Assembly (NCBI GenBank): GCA_024138025.1
Contig: JAMXBD010001049.1
Location: 1-64,000, forward strand
DNA from: Combretum micranthum
Lineage: Eukaryota > Streptophyta > Magnoliopsida > Myrtales > Combretaceae
Direction of reading: 5' to 3'
Length of the DNA stretch: 64,000 nucleotides
Shown here: positions 10,943-22,640 of the stretch, in pieces
How positions within the stretch are numbered: the first letter of the stretch is position 1
How the letters are laid out: every line of letters begins with the position of its first letter
Program-made: the position numbers and the translations under genes
Notes under the pieces: model-generated
Told to the model about the DNA's origin: nothing
What the model saw: the letters and a program-made list of their open reading frames with translations, nothing else
Databases searched by the model: none

Positions 10943-11610
10943 GGTTCACTTGACTCAATCACAGCACAGAATGCGGGTTCACTTCTTATTCGGACTTGCA
11001 AAGGTTGTATTCTTGCTCCTTCAGTGAATTGGATCAAAGAGGCCAGAGTAGCCAATGCATCAGCAAATTGATTCTGAGTTCTCGGCACATAAGTGAAGGA
11101 AATTTCTTTGAATCTTCCTGCTAACTCAGCCAAGTGATTATGATAAGGAATCAACTTGGGATCCTTAGTTTTGAACTCGCCTCGAGTTTGGAAAATGATA
11201 AGTGATGAATCTCCAAACACTTCGAGCTCCTCGATATTCATTTGAATTGCCATTTCTAATCCCATGATGCATGCCTCGTATTCCGCTACATTATTTGTGT
11301 AAGGAAACATTAATCTGGCTGATGCCGGGAACTGTTCTTCTTTTGGTGAGATGAGGACTGCCCCTATTCCACACCCGTATACATTGGCTGCTCCATCGAA
11401 ATACAACTTCCAACTGTTGCTTTCGACTTCTGTTTCTGCTATCCTGATGCCTTCATCTGGAAACTGATCTTGTTCCTTTAATTCTTCATCATCAACTGGG
11501 CTTTCTGCAAGTTGATCAGCTAAAACTTGTCCTTTGACTGAACTTTGACTTACATAAGTGATATCAAATTCAGAAAGCAGCATCTGCCATTTCGAGATTC
11601 GACCAACCAA
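10943..11610 (-). pseudogene. A archaeal-type second RNase H
   Basis: The open frame at 10864-11610 (248 codons) carries an RNase H fold after the RT connection: YFDGAANVYG supplies the first Asp, NNVAEYEAC the Glu, VFGDSSLI the second Asp, and NQFADALATLAS the last Asp. This sequence type is the additional RNase H characteristic of the Tat lineage, distinct from the ordinary Ty3/gypsy RNase H that precedes it. It degrades RNA in RNA:DNA hybrids during reverse transcription. The key acidic residues look intact, but the fusion to neighbours is broken by frameshifts near 10900 and 11610. Confidence 0.85.
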
Positions 11611-12637
11611 AGCCGGTTTGTGCTAAGTATCGCAATGGATCATGCTTCGTAATCAACTCGATCGAGTAAAGAGCGTATACTGCCTAAGTCTGTGCATAAC
11701 CCATACTAATGCACAGCAGGTCTTTTCTATCTCTGAATACTTTTGTTCTCCATTTGAGAATTTCTTGCTTAAATAATAAACAGCTCTTTCTTTTCCTTCC
11801 TCATCTTTTTGCCCGACACACAACCCATGGATTCAGGAAGAATGTCAATACAAGAACAACGGTTTCCCCGGTTTTGGAGTAACCAGTACTGGTGGATTCG
11901 TCAGATATTGCTTTATCCGATTAAAGGCTTTTTCACATTCGTCATTCCATTCAATTAGGGCATTCTTCTTCAGCAGTTTAAACAGCGGTTGGCACTTATC
12001 AGTCAACTGTGATATGAATCGAGCAATGTAATTCAATCTTCCCAAGAGGCCTCTGATTTCTTTTAATGTTTTTGGTGGAGGCAAATCCTGAATTGCCTTG
12101 ACTTATCAGGATCGATTTCTATCCCTTTTTGGCTAACCATGAATCCTAATAATTTTCCAGATGTCACTCCGAAAGTGCATTTTTCTGGATTCAATTTCAA
12201 CTGAAACTTCCTTAATCTTTCAAAAAGCTTCCTTAACACCACTACATGATCTCTCCTTCCTTTGTCTTGGCGATCATGTCATCTACATATACTTCCACCT
12301 CTTTGTGCATCATATCATGAAGTATAGCAAGCATTGCTCGTTGATAAGTTGCCCCGGCATTCTTGAGACCAAAAGGCATGACTTTGTAACAAAAGGTTCC
12401 CCAGGCTGTAACGAATGTGGTTTTGACCTTATCTTCTTCGGCCATTAATATCTGATTATACCCTGAAAATCCATCCATGAATGAAAATAGATGATTTCCA
12501 GCGGTATTGTCCACTAAAACATCGATGTGAGGCAACGGGAAATTATCTTTCGGGGTTGCTTTGTTTAGATCTCTGAAATCCACACAGATTCTTACTTTCC
12601 CGTTTTTCTTAAGTACTGGCACTAATTTGATACCCAA
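11611..12637 (-). pseudogene. A reverse transcriptase and first RNase H region
   Basis: RT palm and fingers lie in the frame 12637-12242 (VRICVDFRDLNKATPKDNFP, then VMPFGLKNAGATYQRAM) with an intact YVDD catalytic motif at 12278-12289. The thumb and connection continue in other frames: a short stretch at 12240-12090, then 12084-11845 (LGRLNYIARFI, FKLLKK). The first RNase H (11845-11611) is badly decayed, with several stops. At least two frameshifts and multiple nonsense changes. Confidence 0.92.
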
Positions 12638-13892
12638 TCCGAATAATCAGAAACCTCAATGAATCCTACTTCAAGCAACTTTTTTACTTCATCCTTGATT
12701 TGGAGGAGTAAATCTGGCCTAAATCGCCTTAATTTTTGCTTTTTAGGTTTAAAATCCTCCTTTGTTGGCAATTTGTGAACCACAATGGATGGGTCTAAAC
12801 CAGGCATATCGCTATACGACCATGCAAAAACATCCAAGTATTCGGTTAGTAACTTGGTTAAATCTTGTGCCGTGCTCTCAGGCAATTTTCCCCCTATCCT
12901 CAGATTCCTAGGGTTTTCGCTTGTTCCCAAATTAATCACTTCAATGGTTTCGGGAATTTCAATCCTTCCTTGTTCAAAATTTTGCCAAATTTCTTGTGTT
13001 CTAAATTGATAATCAATATCATCTTCAACGTCTAACCCAGTAGAGTTAGAGGTGATATTGATATTTTCATTAATTATACGCGCGAGATATCCCTGAACTT
13101 CATCACAATTGTCGAATCTGGTTGAATATGAATGAGGAATGTATGAGAATATGTGAAAGCACAAAAGAAATAAATTTCATTAAACTGGGACGGTGTTTAA
13201 GTACACTTATTTGAGCATCACATAATACTGAAAAACACAAAACACAAATCTAGTCTTAGATAAGTTCTTACTTAAAAGACTTAATACTAGCGCAAGGCAC
13301 AGAGAACCAATTTCTCAAGATCATTTCTTTGGATGAAGCATCTTCTTTGATATCATCTGGCTGCTGGATATGATGTGGCTTTGGAAAGGAATGGCTGATG
13401 TGAGGGATTTTGATGATTGGATCATACTCCTTGTCGAGCTTCCTCCTTCTCATTTGGTTTTTCATTTCTGCCACTTCAGCACAAGTGGGGGAATAACCCA
13501 GTCCAAAGGTTCCCACCTGAGCTTCTTTCATCATTCATCATGCAGACTTCGTCAAACATTTGGAGCCCGAAGTCTTCTTCTCCTTCTTTTCCAATGTAAG
13601 GGACAGCCGTCTCCTTGTAAATGGCATAATCCTGTTCTCCCATAACAGTGATGAGTTGACCATTGGCTATGAACTTAACCTTCTGGTGCAGGCTTGATGG
13701 TATTGCCTGGCAGCATGGATCCATGGTCTTCCCAACAGCAGATTGAATGTTCTGGGGATATCAATACTTGGAAAGGAATAATGAAAGTTTGAGGCCCGAT
13801 GGTGACTTCTAACTCCACTTCACCTATTATATCTTTTTGACCCATCAAAAGCACGAACCACAGTAGAGCTTGGTTTGATGTCTGACGGTTCA
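12638..13892 (-). pseudogene. A protease and protease-RT linker
   Basis: Protease remnant in three overlapping frames from 13893 to about 13476: IIGEVELEVTIGPQTFIIPF, a LLLGRPWIH-type flap segment seen across a frameshift, and LHQKVKFI. The linker (13534-13268) and pre-RT segment (13164-12622; VFAWSYSDMPGLDP, FRPDLLLQIKDEVKKLLEVG) are typical of Tat pol just before the RT fingers. A retropepsin active-site triad is not readable because that portion is frameshifted near 13890-13960. It would mature gag-pol. Confidence 0.85.
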
Positions 13893-14049
13893 ATCCCCAA
13901 TAGGCTCAAAGTGGCTAAGGGGCACACATTCAAAGAGGATCCTTGTCAACTAATACTCGAGAGATGACCTTTCCACAGCTTTTGACTACAATGAAGAGGG
14001 CTTTGTTATGTTGATCCCCTTCTTCTCCCAGTTCTTCAGATGAGAAATG

Positions 14050-15992
14050 ATTTGCTCATTTGCAAAGATTGAGTTGATTATATGCCCCAAGGCTTCTTCT
14101 GATACCCTCTGGAACTTTCACTTCTTCTAAGGCTTTGAAAAGAGCCTCACGGTGTACATTAGAGCTAATCAGCAGACTCATGAGCGATATTTGGGCAGGT
14201 ATTTTGGCCAACTGCTCGACAACTTTGTATTCACTTGCTTTCATCAGTTTTGCCAATGCTGACTTCTCTTCATCTTTCTTCCCTTCTTCATTTTGCTGTG
14301 TGGCATATTCACAGTTGCATTCTTTCCGGTCGACTCATAAACTCTTCCTGAGCGAGTAAGGCCACCAACCATGGCCATTGAAGCATGATTTACCCTTTAT
14401 AATCAAATGGAGCGGCTTTATAATCACACAAGGGGTATCTGAAAGGTATAGTCTTAGGCTTTGATGAAGTTGATCCATCTTCACTCTTTGCCTATCTCGA
14501 TTTTGATGGATCTAGGTCCACCTTCGATCATGCACACAAGCTCTTCTGGATCCGGAATTCAGCGGTAATCATATTGATAACGGTCCATGGTTTGGCAATG
14601 GTTAGTAGAGACATTTGGAGCTTCAATGAAATCCAACTGGATGACTTTTGCATCAATAAGATCTTGGATTTTATGCCTAAGCCTCCAGCAGCTGTCTGTT
14701 GAGTGCCCGATTTGCCCCATGTGATATTCACACTTCAGCTCAGGATTGTAATTTTTAGGCCTGTAGTCTTCCTAGGCTTCGATTGATCAGATTATCGGCC
14801 CTTAGTTTAGCTAATACTTGGCTAAGGGGAACCGGAATTCGAGTGAAGTTCGCCTGTTGAACCTTGATTGTTGATTTGGGACTGCACTTTGTTGAGTCTG
14901 ATCCTTATTCTGATTTTGATTCTGATTTGTTGACAACACAAATGACTTAGTGGGGCCAGTTGCACCGAAGTGTTGACCATGCTGACGGTTGAATCTTTCC
15001 TTTGTATGGGACATTTCTTGGTGCAGTATATTTCTTTTCTTGTTGCAATTTTCCTGCTGAAATTGCATTCTCAATCCTGCATCCAGCTATCACCACTTCT
15101 GAGAAACTTGCTGATGCATGCCCAACCAGATGGGAAAAGAAAGGTTCCTCTAATGTGTTGATAAAAGTGAAAGTGAGGTCCTTTTCAGGCATCGGGGTGG
15201 TGATCCTTGCAGCCAATGCTCTCCAGCGCTGAGCATACTCCTTGAAAGTCTCTTCTTTCTTCTTCTTCAGATTGCTTAAATCCCATACCGAGGGCGCCAT
15301 CTCAATGTTAAACTTATACTGATTAAAAAATGCCCTAGCCAACTTGTCCCAAGTATCAATTTCTGATGGTCTAATTGGGCGTACCAGGCCAAAGCAGCAC
15401 CAGTAAGACTGTCCTGGAAGGTTTGCACCATCAGCTTGTCAAACTTTGCGTATTGCCCCATTCGTCGTACATACAATCTGGTATGCATATTAGGACAACC
15501 TGTCCCGTCATATTTTTCAAATTCGGTGCCTTAAATTTCTCAGGGAAGGCACCTTCCTCATATTGAGGCAAATTCAGGATCGCGGTTTGATCAAAACCAT
15601 CGAACGTCTTCATTTTCTCAAGCAGTTTTCTCTCCATTTCTTTAGCCTGAGCTTCCAGTTCTTTCTTCAACTCAGCCGCATTAAACTCATTTGGTGACTC
15701 CTCTTGCTGAATAAGCTGCCCTCAATTTCTTTTCCTTTCTGTGCCCTTGAGGATTCTTCAGAAGTTGTGGGGGTCTTAAGTTGTGCAAGACTTGTGTTAA
15801 AGCCTGCATCTGTTCAGCAATTCCAAGGAGGGTTTGTTCCACGGTGTTGAGTCTTTGCTCATTGGTCTGGTCTGTGGGGTTGTTCCCGGTGTTAGACATC
15901 TTAGCTCGGGATCTGGTAACAATAGGGCTCCTAACCGGCTTGGCGCTATCTTTCAATTTTGACTTAAACTCGAATTTGCTAGACCTGGACAT
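14050..15992 (-). pseudogene. A gag (broken)
   Basis: Starts at MSRSSKFEFKSKLKD (15992), followed by an N-terminal region with QALTQVL. The retrotransposon gag core (15342-14947) has FFNQYKFN, KKKEETFKEYAQRWR and FSEVVIAG. Downstream, 14731-14528 matches the Tat HxGxxGHSxxxCWxLxxKxQDLID pattern, and 14256-14056 matches the VVEQLxKxPAxISLxSLL segment that precedes the protease. Frameshifts lie near 15680, 15480, 15330, 14940, 14800 and 14520. The protein would form the virus-like particle. Confidence 0.88.
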
Positions 15993-16244
15993 TTATTTTT
16001 ATTAATATTTTTAAAGAATAAATGAATTAATATACATATGCAAGAATGTAGATATGCTATCACACAGATGCAAATGGGGATATTGACCAATGATTTTAAA
16101 AAAAAAACATTTGTATTAAAAGATAATGTTTGACATAACAAAAACTTCTAATGGTTTAGAAACCTTATTTCCTAGTGACTGAATCAAAACTACTTTCTAA
16201 TGGTTTCAAAGAACCTTGATTCCTAAGGACTAAACCTAAACCAA

Positions 16245-17766
16245 CTAAACCAGTCTTCTTGTCTTAGTGGGGCAAACAATCTTGTCTTCCAGGGCTAGAA
16301 TTTTCTTTCGAGCTGCCTTCAACTCGGCCTCTAAGAATGCAATTCTGCTTCCAGCACTTTGCAGGCGATCCACCATTTCCCTCTCTCTTTCTTGGAAATC
16401 TCGGTGACATACTTCCAGGCGAGCCGAAACAGCTTCCATGTAAGCAGTTGTTTCAGGGTCAGGTTCGATGGTGCTGGTTGAAGGACATCGGGAGCTTCAT
16501 ATCGAATATCCTTATTCTTCTTCATTTGGCTAGCCACATACCACCTGGTTGCTCTATACTTCTTGGTTTCCTTACTTTCTGGCTCGACTTCAAAAACCGG
16601 CTTCACCTCTCTATTTTCCCATATAGCTCGGATTTGATTTAGCTTGAATTCTTTAGCTGGTAGTATCTTGGTTGGATCCAGATAATCTAGAGTGACTTGC
16701 TCCAAATTAGGCTTGACAGTAATATCTTGCAGCATACCATACTGTCTGATAACACTTGAGGGATAATAACCAGTACAGCCGGTGAGTCCAATTAGGGGCA
16801 CTGCCATGTATTCCTTGCAACTTAGGATGGCAACAGGGCTTTTGAACCAGCGAGCTTGCCACATCATGTCTTCAGGTGGCATGTCTTCAAGAATGGCAAT
16901 TATATCCCATAGAGGATGATCATCTTCCATGTGGACCCTTTCAGCAAAAGATTGGATGAGATCATATTTCAGACTGATGAGGGATCCATTAGCCAATTCT
17001 TTTCCGTAGTGCTTAATGTGGCTAGCAAACCAAACCATCAGTAAGTGCATGCTTGCTTTGAACTTGCCTTGTCCTTTAGACTTGATGTGATTCAGACTAC
17101 GGACTTGTTCGGCTAGAAGAGCAGGAACATAGGATTTGCCAGCTAAATATTGAGAAACCAGCTCTATGACCCGGAAGTGGATGAACAAGTTGCCATTAGG
17201 GAAGAGAATGGTTGCAAAAGCAGCTACTATGAAGGCATTAACCCGGTTTTCTTCCCAAACTTCAAGTGGTATACTGAAAGTGGCTCGGTTGCTTTTAAAG
17301 TATTCAGGGTTCCAAACCAGTCCATCAGTGTGGTTAGCCGGATGCAATATTCATTGCAATCATTGATAGCTTCAATTATTGGTCCCCTCTTGATCCCAAA
17401 AATTCTGATATAATACGGACCGGGCTATGCTTGAAGTTCGGAACATAGACCTTCAGAGGTAGGAGGTGCTTGGAGTAGTCTAGTATATTCCTCAATGGTC
17501 GGGCTAAGTACATGCTGACCCAAACGGAAGACAACTTCTTCAGGTTCCCATAGATGAGTGAGGGCTCGGAACATGGTGAATGGAACATGGATCTTTGGTA
17601 GGCTGAGGATTGGGCCTAATCTATCCTCAATGAATGACTTTTGGACCGGACTAAAACTGACAAACCATCGGTCCAGTAGGAGCATTGGATCTTTGAAAGG
17701 TTCCACTCGATTTTCTCTAATAAGGCGAGCCCATAAGCTATCGCTACTGTCGGTTGAAGACATCAT
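16245..17766 (-). pseudogene. A upstream ORF: DUF7745 / plant-mobile-domain-like protein
   Basis: Between PBS and gag, separate from gag-pol. The N-terminal part (17766-17425) has ILSLPKIHVPFTMFRALTHL followed by LSPTIEEYTRLLQ, the pattern of the DUF7745 family found in Tat-type elements and their host derivatives. The middle (17347-16331) has a long intact stretch with FIVAAFATILFPNGN and VPALLAEQVRSLNH. The C-terminus (16439-16245) is a charged coiled coil (FLEAELKAARKKILALED) in another frame. Frameshifts near 17450, 17360 and 16440 break it. Its role in the element's life cycle is unknown. Confidence 0.8.
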
Positions 17767-18303
17767 TTTCTGAAATTTTTTAAAAGGTATAAGCTAATAT
17801 TTACAAAATTTTTAATTTTTTGACAGCTTTTATATTTTTTTAGAATTTTTTTTTTTTTTTTTAAGTATTTACATATGTTTTATATTTCAACTCCATTTTT
17901 TTTTTAGAAAAAGTTGGTCATATCCCATGCTAATGAATGCATGATTTGGTAAGGTTCTATAGGTTCCCCGATTTAGTGGTACTAAACCGGAGTGGGAGGA
18001 CATTTCTTGATCTAGAGGGTGGAAAGCCACAGCCCCCGGACCTTACTTCGTCCTCCTCGCTTAGGCTCTTAAGACGGCCCTGGTACGACCGTATCTAGCA
18101 CACAATCATGCTAATGCAAATGCAAGTGCAAATCATAAAACAAACTCTTTTTTTTTTTTTATATTTGTAAGGTTAGTATATATTTACAAAAACAATTATT
18201 CAATATAATATACAAATAATCACATATTCACAAAAATTGAGCAAGGATAAATTCAAAATTTAAAATTCCTAAGTGGCTAGCCCTCTTTTTTTAAAAAAAA
18301 ATA
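17767..18303 (-). other. A 5' leader
   Basis: Non-coding stretch between PBS and upstream ORF, with poly-T/A runs and a GC-richer patch at 17960-18110 (CCCCGATTTAGTGGTA, GGCCCTGGTACGACCG). No ORF of note. This is the position where packaging signals normally sit, but I see no specific one. Confidence 0.6.
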
Positions 18304-18321
18304 TCCCCAGTGGAGTCGCCA
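18304..18321 (-). other. Primer-binding site of element A
   Basis: Minus strand reads TGGCGACTCCACTGGGGA, 3 nt inside the 5' LTR end. It starts TGG as required to pair with a tRNA 3' CCA. The layout is that of Tat elements; I do not assign the tRNA species. Confidence 0.8.
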
Positions 18322-19569
18322 AGCTGTCGAGCCTGGATTTTTTCCACTATCTGGTTCATTTCTCCTAACCCGATTCACATTAAACCCGAACCCATTTAAC
18401 ATGAATCCTCGACTAGGGGTTAAAAGAAATTTTAATTTTTGAAAATGATTTAGAGTCGCCACCCGATATAAATCGGGAAAAAAAAAAAGCTAGGATCAAT
18501 GGGTCGGTTGATCCTAACTTAGCTACTAGTCTGCGAAAATTTGATTTAAAAAACAAACTTTTAAAACCAGATATCATGGATTCGGGGGCTAACCTATTAA
18601 AACCAAATCGGTTACCACTTTCGGAATTTTAAATTTATAATCTATCCTTTATATGCTAAAAAAAATAATATATATTATAACAAAATATTTACAAGTCAAA
18701 TCATTCATTTTTTTTATGTGCTTTTTTATTTTTATTTTATTTTTTTTTAGAATATGAATATCAAAACATATTATATTTACAAAATATTTACAAAAAACAA
18801 TTTTTTTTATTTTTTAATGTCGCCCCGCAGGTGCCTACGTACTCGCTAATCGAGATCAGACAAAACGTAGTTCTTTTAAAAAGAACTTTAATTTGTTGAT
18901 CAATTTTAATTTTTGAACTATTCTCATTTAAGTTCATTAAATTTTATTTTTATGAAAATCATTTTTGATGTCCTATGATCTAATCAATTGATTTTCATTT
19001 ATGAAAACATATTTTTCTAAGTTTGAAAATCTTTTTTTTTTTTTTTGGTTTTGGAAAATTCAATTTTGTCATTTTTATTCATTTTATCATATTATTATCA
19101 TTTTATTATTTTTTTTATTTTTTTATTTTTATTTTTAAAATCATCACATAAACTCACAACATATTCAAAACATTTTATAATATATTAAAATTATTTTTCA
19201 TGCATTAAATACATTTCAAAAGCAATTTATGTATAAATACACATTAAAAATATTCAAAAATATCAAAAAAAATAAATTTATATGAAAAATAATTATTTTG
19301 ATTTTTCTGGATTTTTCTGAATTTTTCTGAATTTTTTATGAATTTTTTACTTTTTTTGCTATTTTTTATTATTTTCTGAAATTAATTATATAATAAACTA
19401 ATAATAAAATAATGCGGATTGACCTGGACCGTTGGATGAAGCGGACGAGATCTGGAGCGTCGATCGCGTTGACTGATCCTGATCGTCTGATGGAATTGAC
19501 CAAATCTGGGGCGTTGATCAAGATGATTAAATCTGGGCCGTCTGATTTGCTTTGATTGAATCTGAGCCT

Positions 19570-19838
19570 GATCTGCTTGATCAAATCTGGCCGTCTGATC
19601 TAGATGATGAATCTGGGCGCTGATCTGCTTGATCAAATCTACCGTCTGATCTGGATGATTGAATCTGGGCCGCTGATCTGCTTGATCAAATCTGGACCGT
19701 CTGATCTGGATGATTGAATCTGGGCCGCTGATCTGCTTGATCAAATCTGGACCGTCTGATCTGGATGATTGAATCTGGGCGCTGATCTGCTTGATAAAAT
19801 CTGGACCGTTTGATCTGGATGATTGAATCTTGGCCGTC
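19570..19838. repeat. 55-bp tandem array in A 5' LTR (about 5 copies)
   Basis: Units start at 19570, 19622, 19675, 19730 and 19784 with spacings of 52-55 nt, one more than in the 3' LTR. The repeat phase 55 is not a multiple of three, so several frames stay open across it only because the unit lacks stops. Confidence 0.85.
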
Positions 19839-20338
19839 TGATCTTGCTGACGTTGACCGACGACCGTTGACGTTGACCGATGACGGCCGGGTTGGACTTT
19901 GGATTTTTGGGTCGGATCCGACCCCGATCGGGCGAGGAAGACGATTACGCGACTTTTCGAGGTGGATTCCGGCTGCTCCGGTGGGTCGTCGGCGGTTGAG
20001 AGTTTGTCGGCCCGACTTCTGGTGCGACGGTGAAGCTTCTGGTGGTGGTGGCGTGCACCCAGAACGGTGGCAAGAGGCGGCTCCGGTGGTGATCGTACGG
20101 CGGTGAGGATAAAAAAAAATTTGCAGAGATTAATTTGAGCAATTCGAGCAAATCTAAGCACACTAAATCATCTAAATCAAGTTTCTAAACATTCTTGAAA
20201 CATTCAATTTGGATCAATCTGATCCAAGAACTTCGAATTTGAAAAAATTTGAATTTAACCTAAACTGAAAACTTCGAATGATCCTATTGTGTATGTGTTT
20301 CTTGAAATTGACTTGTGCCTTTTGATCCTAGTACCCCC

Positions 20339-20346
20339 TATTTATA
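20339..20346 (-). promoter_or_regulatory. TATA box of A 5' LTR
   Basis: TATAAATA on the minus strand in a TATAAATAGGGGG context, matched by the same sequence at 7906-7913 in the other LTR. Confidence 0.6.
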
Positions 20347-20987
20347 GGTTGCAAGCTCATTTAGTTTCGAAACAGTTTCGAAAACGAATCTATTTTTGCC
20401 TCTTTATTTTCACGAATTTAATTCGAAAATTCGTGTTTAATTGTTTGAAACTGATGAATTGAGATTGATTCTCATATCCTTCATCAAATCATTTAATTTG
20501 GGTAGATAAATCATCCAATTTTTATTCAATTCTTGTAACTGCTCATTTAAGTGCAATTGAATGCTTTACAAATTGTATTTTTTCCCAATTTTTTTAGCAC
20601 GAATTTTGTGACTTTTGGGTTGTTTTTACACATGAATTGTGTATTGATCTTTCATATTCCATAACCACTTTGCAATTGCTTCATCAATTTCAATAATTAA
20701 TGATGTTTTGTTAGTTAAAAACTGATGCAAAGTAAGGCAAAAAGTCACTTTGAGAAAGATGAAAAGGCAAAAATAAGATGATAAAAAGGCAAAAATTTAC
20801 CTTTGCTAGGGTTTGAACCTGTGTCCTTGAGCTTGGGTGTGTGTTTGGGTCAATGTATTTAACCAACAGGCCATTTGGCCTGTGCCTTGATCACTTAGCC
20901 AACTTCATCAATACTTAAGGCTTTTGGAAAAAATGAGTTTAATTAAATTTAAGCCTTAATTAATTAGGCAAAAATTGGGTGTCTATA

Positions 20988-21123
20988 ATGGTCCTCTAAA
21001 TTTGTGAAAGCATACCTTACACTTAATATAAAAGCTTTTAGGAATGGCTAAAGTTGTCATACTTAAGCTTTAATATTGAGTGTGGTGGACTGTCACGTTT
21101 AGGGTACCCTTTGGGGTGTGACA
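20988..21123 (+). repeat. B 5' LTR, last part
   Basis: Resumes after element A with the repeated ATGGT (20988-20992) and runs to GGGGTGTGACA. It corresponds to 33728-33862 in the 3' LTR. The end contains TGTCACG, the palindrome AGGGTACCCT and the terminal YGTGACA, an inverted-repeat arrangement shared by all these LTRs. Confidence 0.9.
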
Positions 21124-21131
21124 GTTTAAGT

Positions 21132-21148
21132 TGGTATCAAAGAATGGT
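21132..21148 (+). other. Primer-binding site of element B
   Basis: TGGTATCAAAGAATGG, 8 nt after the 5' LTR. It resembles the plant initiator-tRNA-Met complement TGGTATCAGAGC used by Ty3/gypsy chromoviruses, with substitutions. Confidence 0.8.
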
Positions 21149-21279
21149 TTAAGAACCTAGGAATCAAAGTATATAATTGGACTTAAGAAGAATTGACTTA
21201 GAATAGAGTAAGAAAGACTTAGATGAAATAGAATGGGTAGAATAAGTTTTTTCTAATCTCTTTCTTTACATAAATCACC

Positions 21280-22280
21280 ATGATGGGCCCGTCTTCAAGC
21301 CAAGAACTTCCGGAAAGGACCTTCGAAAAACCAGAGAATACTGAATGAGACTTAGAGTTTTATGTGAGGATTTTGCCCTAGCAGGACAACCTAAGCGTTC
21401 GGGAAATGTTCCAAATCTGGAAGAGAGGAATGATGCAAACCGAATGGAAGGGAGTGTTACGGACTATTTATAACTGCCCTATAGGCAAGAAAATGACTTA
21501 GTTGGAGGTAATATATGCTGTGGAACGGATCATTGCCATCGCAGACCACCAACCAATGCTGAAGGAAGCAACTTTCGTCCTTAGAGAAGAAGGAGTTCGA
21601 ACTTCACCAGATTTTCGAACTTGGACCAAGATCGGACCAATGTTTGTTTACGCCCATGATGATCTGATGGATCACCTCGAATGGATGAGGGCCGACATCA
21701 ATGATATTTTCCATTGGCATGGAGTATATCAGGGAATGCTAAGAACCCCAACTGAAGTATCCACCAAGCCACCTGCTTTCACAGGAATCCAACTAGGGAG
21801 GAACGAGGCCTTACGTCTGCGAGAAGATGGAACAGTGATAAGAGATGAACCAATGCAAGAGGTAAGTGATAGTTCGGATGATGAAGCTGATGAGGACCTA
21901 GAGAAAATCAAGAAGAAAGACCGACGCAAGAGGTAAGGGATCAAGCCACTATGGGAGTCGAGGAACCTTAGACTAGTGATGAGTTAAGAATCATCCGCTA
22001 TCTGGAAGGATGACATACGCAATGAGGACAAGGAACAGACTCCAAAATGGATACGGAAAATGCTCCAACCAACGAAAGCAACAGTATGGAGACTGAAGGA
22101 ACAATCACTTGGAAGACCATTGATGAAATAACACCAGTGATGACGGGGGAGGAACTGATTGACTATCACGAGAGAGCATTGGAGAGAGAACAGAAGAGAA
22201 GGAAACGCTTCAACCAAATCATGAGGAGTTTGAACCCAGGATCATCCAGCAGTAATCCTGGCGATGCGCCCGAAGAATGA
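21280..22280 (+). pseudogene. B upstream ORF of unknown function (ORF0)
   Basis: An extra frame between PBS and gag. It opens with ATGATGGGC at 21280 and runs in one frame to 21936 with three in-frame stops in its first third. It then shifts and continues at 22047-22280, ending in a serine-rich acidic tail (GSSSSNPGDAPEE). Recognisable segment: PDFRTWTKIGPMFVYAH followed by an Asp/His/Trp-rich stretch (LEWMRADINDIFHWHGVYQG), then an acidic-basic charged region. Element F has a counterpart (46804-45935, minus) with PDFRVWTTIGPLYVYAH and the same GSSSS tail. I recognise no domain. Element D has no room for it: its gag begins about 230 nt after the PBS. Confidence 0.6.
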
Positions 22281-22640
22281 AGTGAGGAAGAAGGAAGATT
22301 GAGCATATCCTTAGAAGTCCAGCTTAGATTTTGTAACCATAGACAAGATCCATGATCTCAGTCTATCTTTTAGCTTTCGGAACAATGTTTGCTATTTTCT
22401 ATGTATTTTCCTTTTTGTGATTTGTCTTATTTCCAATTATGAACTTTATTTCTATGATGATGCTTTAAGTTTGATTTTAGAAATTGTCTTGATTTAAATT
22501 TTGTTAGCTTTTATACATATTAAAGTTTCCGTTATAACCACTAATTTCTGGCAAAATTTAATGAAGTTATCCAAACTTCATAAAATCTAACTTAGAAAAT
22601 TTACAACAGCCGAAATAGAAATAGACGAAGAGAGGAACAA
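22281..22640 (+). other. Spacer between ORF0 and gag in B
   Basis: About 360 nt, T-rich, with no reading frame or repeat that I can support. The equivalent region of F is 45341-45934. Confidence 0.5.

Larger units (their letters stand above)
5896..20987 (-). mobile_element. Element A: complete Tat-lineage Ty3/gypsy element
   Basis: 15,092 bp on the minus strand, flanked by ATGGT (5891-5895 and 20988-20992). LTRs of 2649 bp (5896-8544) and 2663 bp (18325-20987) read TGTAGACACC...GGCTCGACA on the coding strand; the outer end of the 5' LTR now reads TATAGAC after one substitution. In coding order it holds: 5' LTR, PBS (18321-18304), upstream ORF of the DUF7745 kind, gag, protease, RT, RNase H, archaeal-type RNase H, integrase, a 3' UTR with tandem repeats, a polypurine tract and the 3' LTR. 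This order and the second RNase H are diagnostic of the Tat group. Every ORF has frameshifts or stops, so it is not autonomous now. Confidence 0.95.
18325..20987 (-). repeat. A 5' LTR
   Basis: 2663-bp copy of 5896-8544 and the promoter-bearing LTR for the minus-strand element. TATA box on the minus strand at 20339-20346. It ends at 20987 next to the ATGGT duplication. A 259-codon open frame (19382-20161, minus) is produced by the 55-bp repeats and a GC-richer stretch and has no recognisable domain. Confidence 0.95.

Noticed and set aside
19382..20161. 259-codon minus-strand frame in A 5' LTR
   Set aside because: Created by the 55-bp repeats and a GC-richer stretch; the homologous 3' LTR is open in different frames, so there is no conserved protein.
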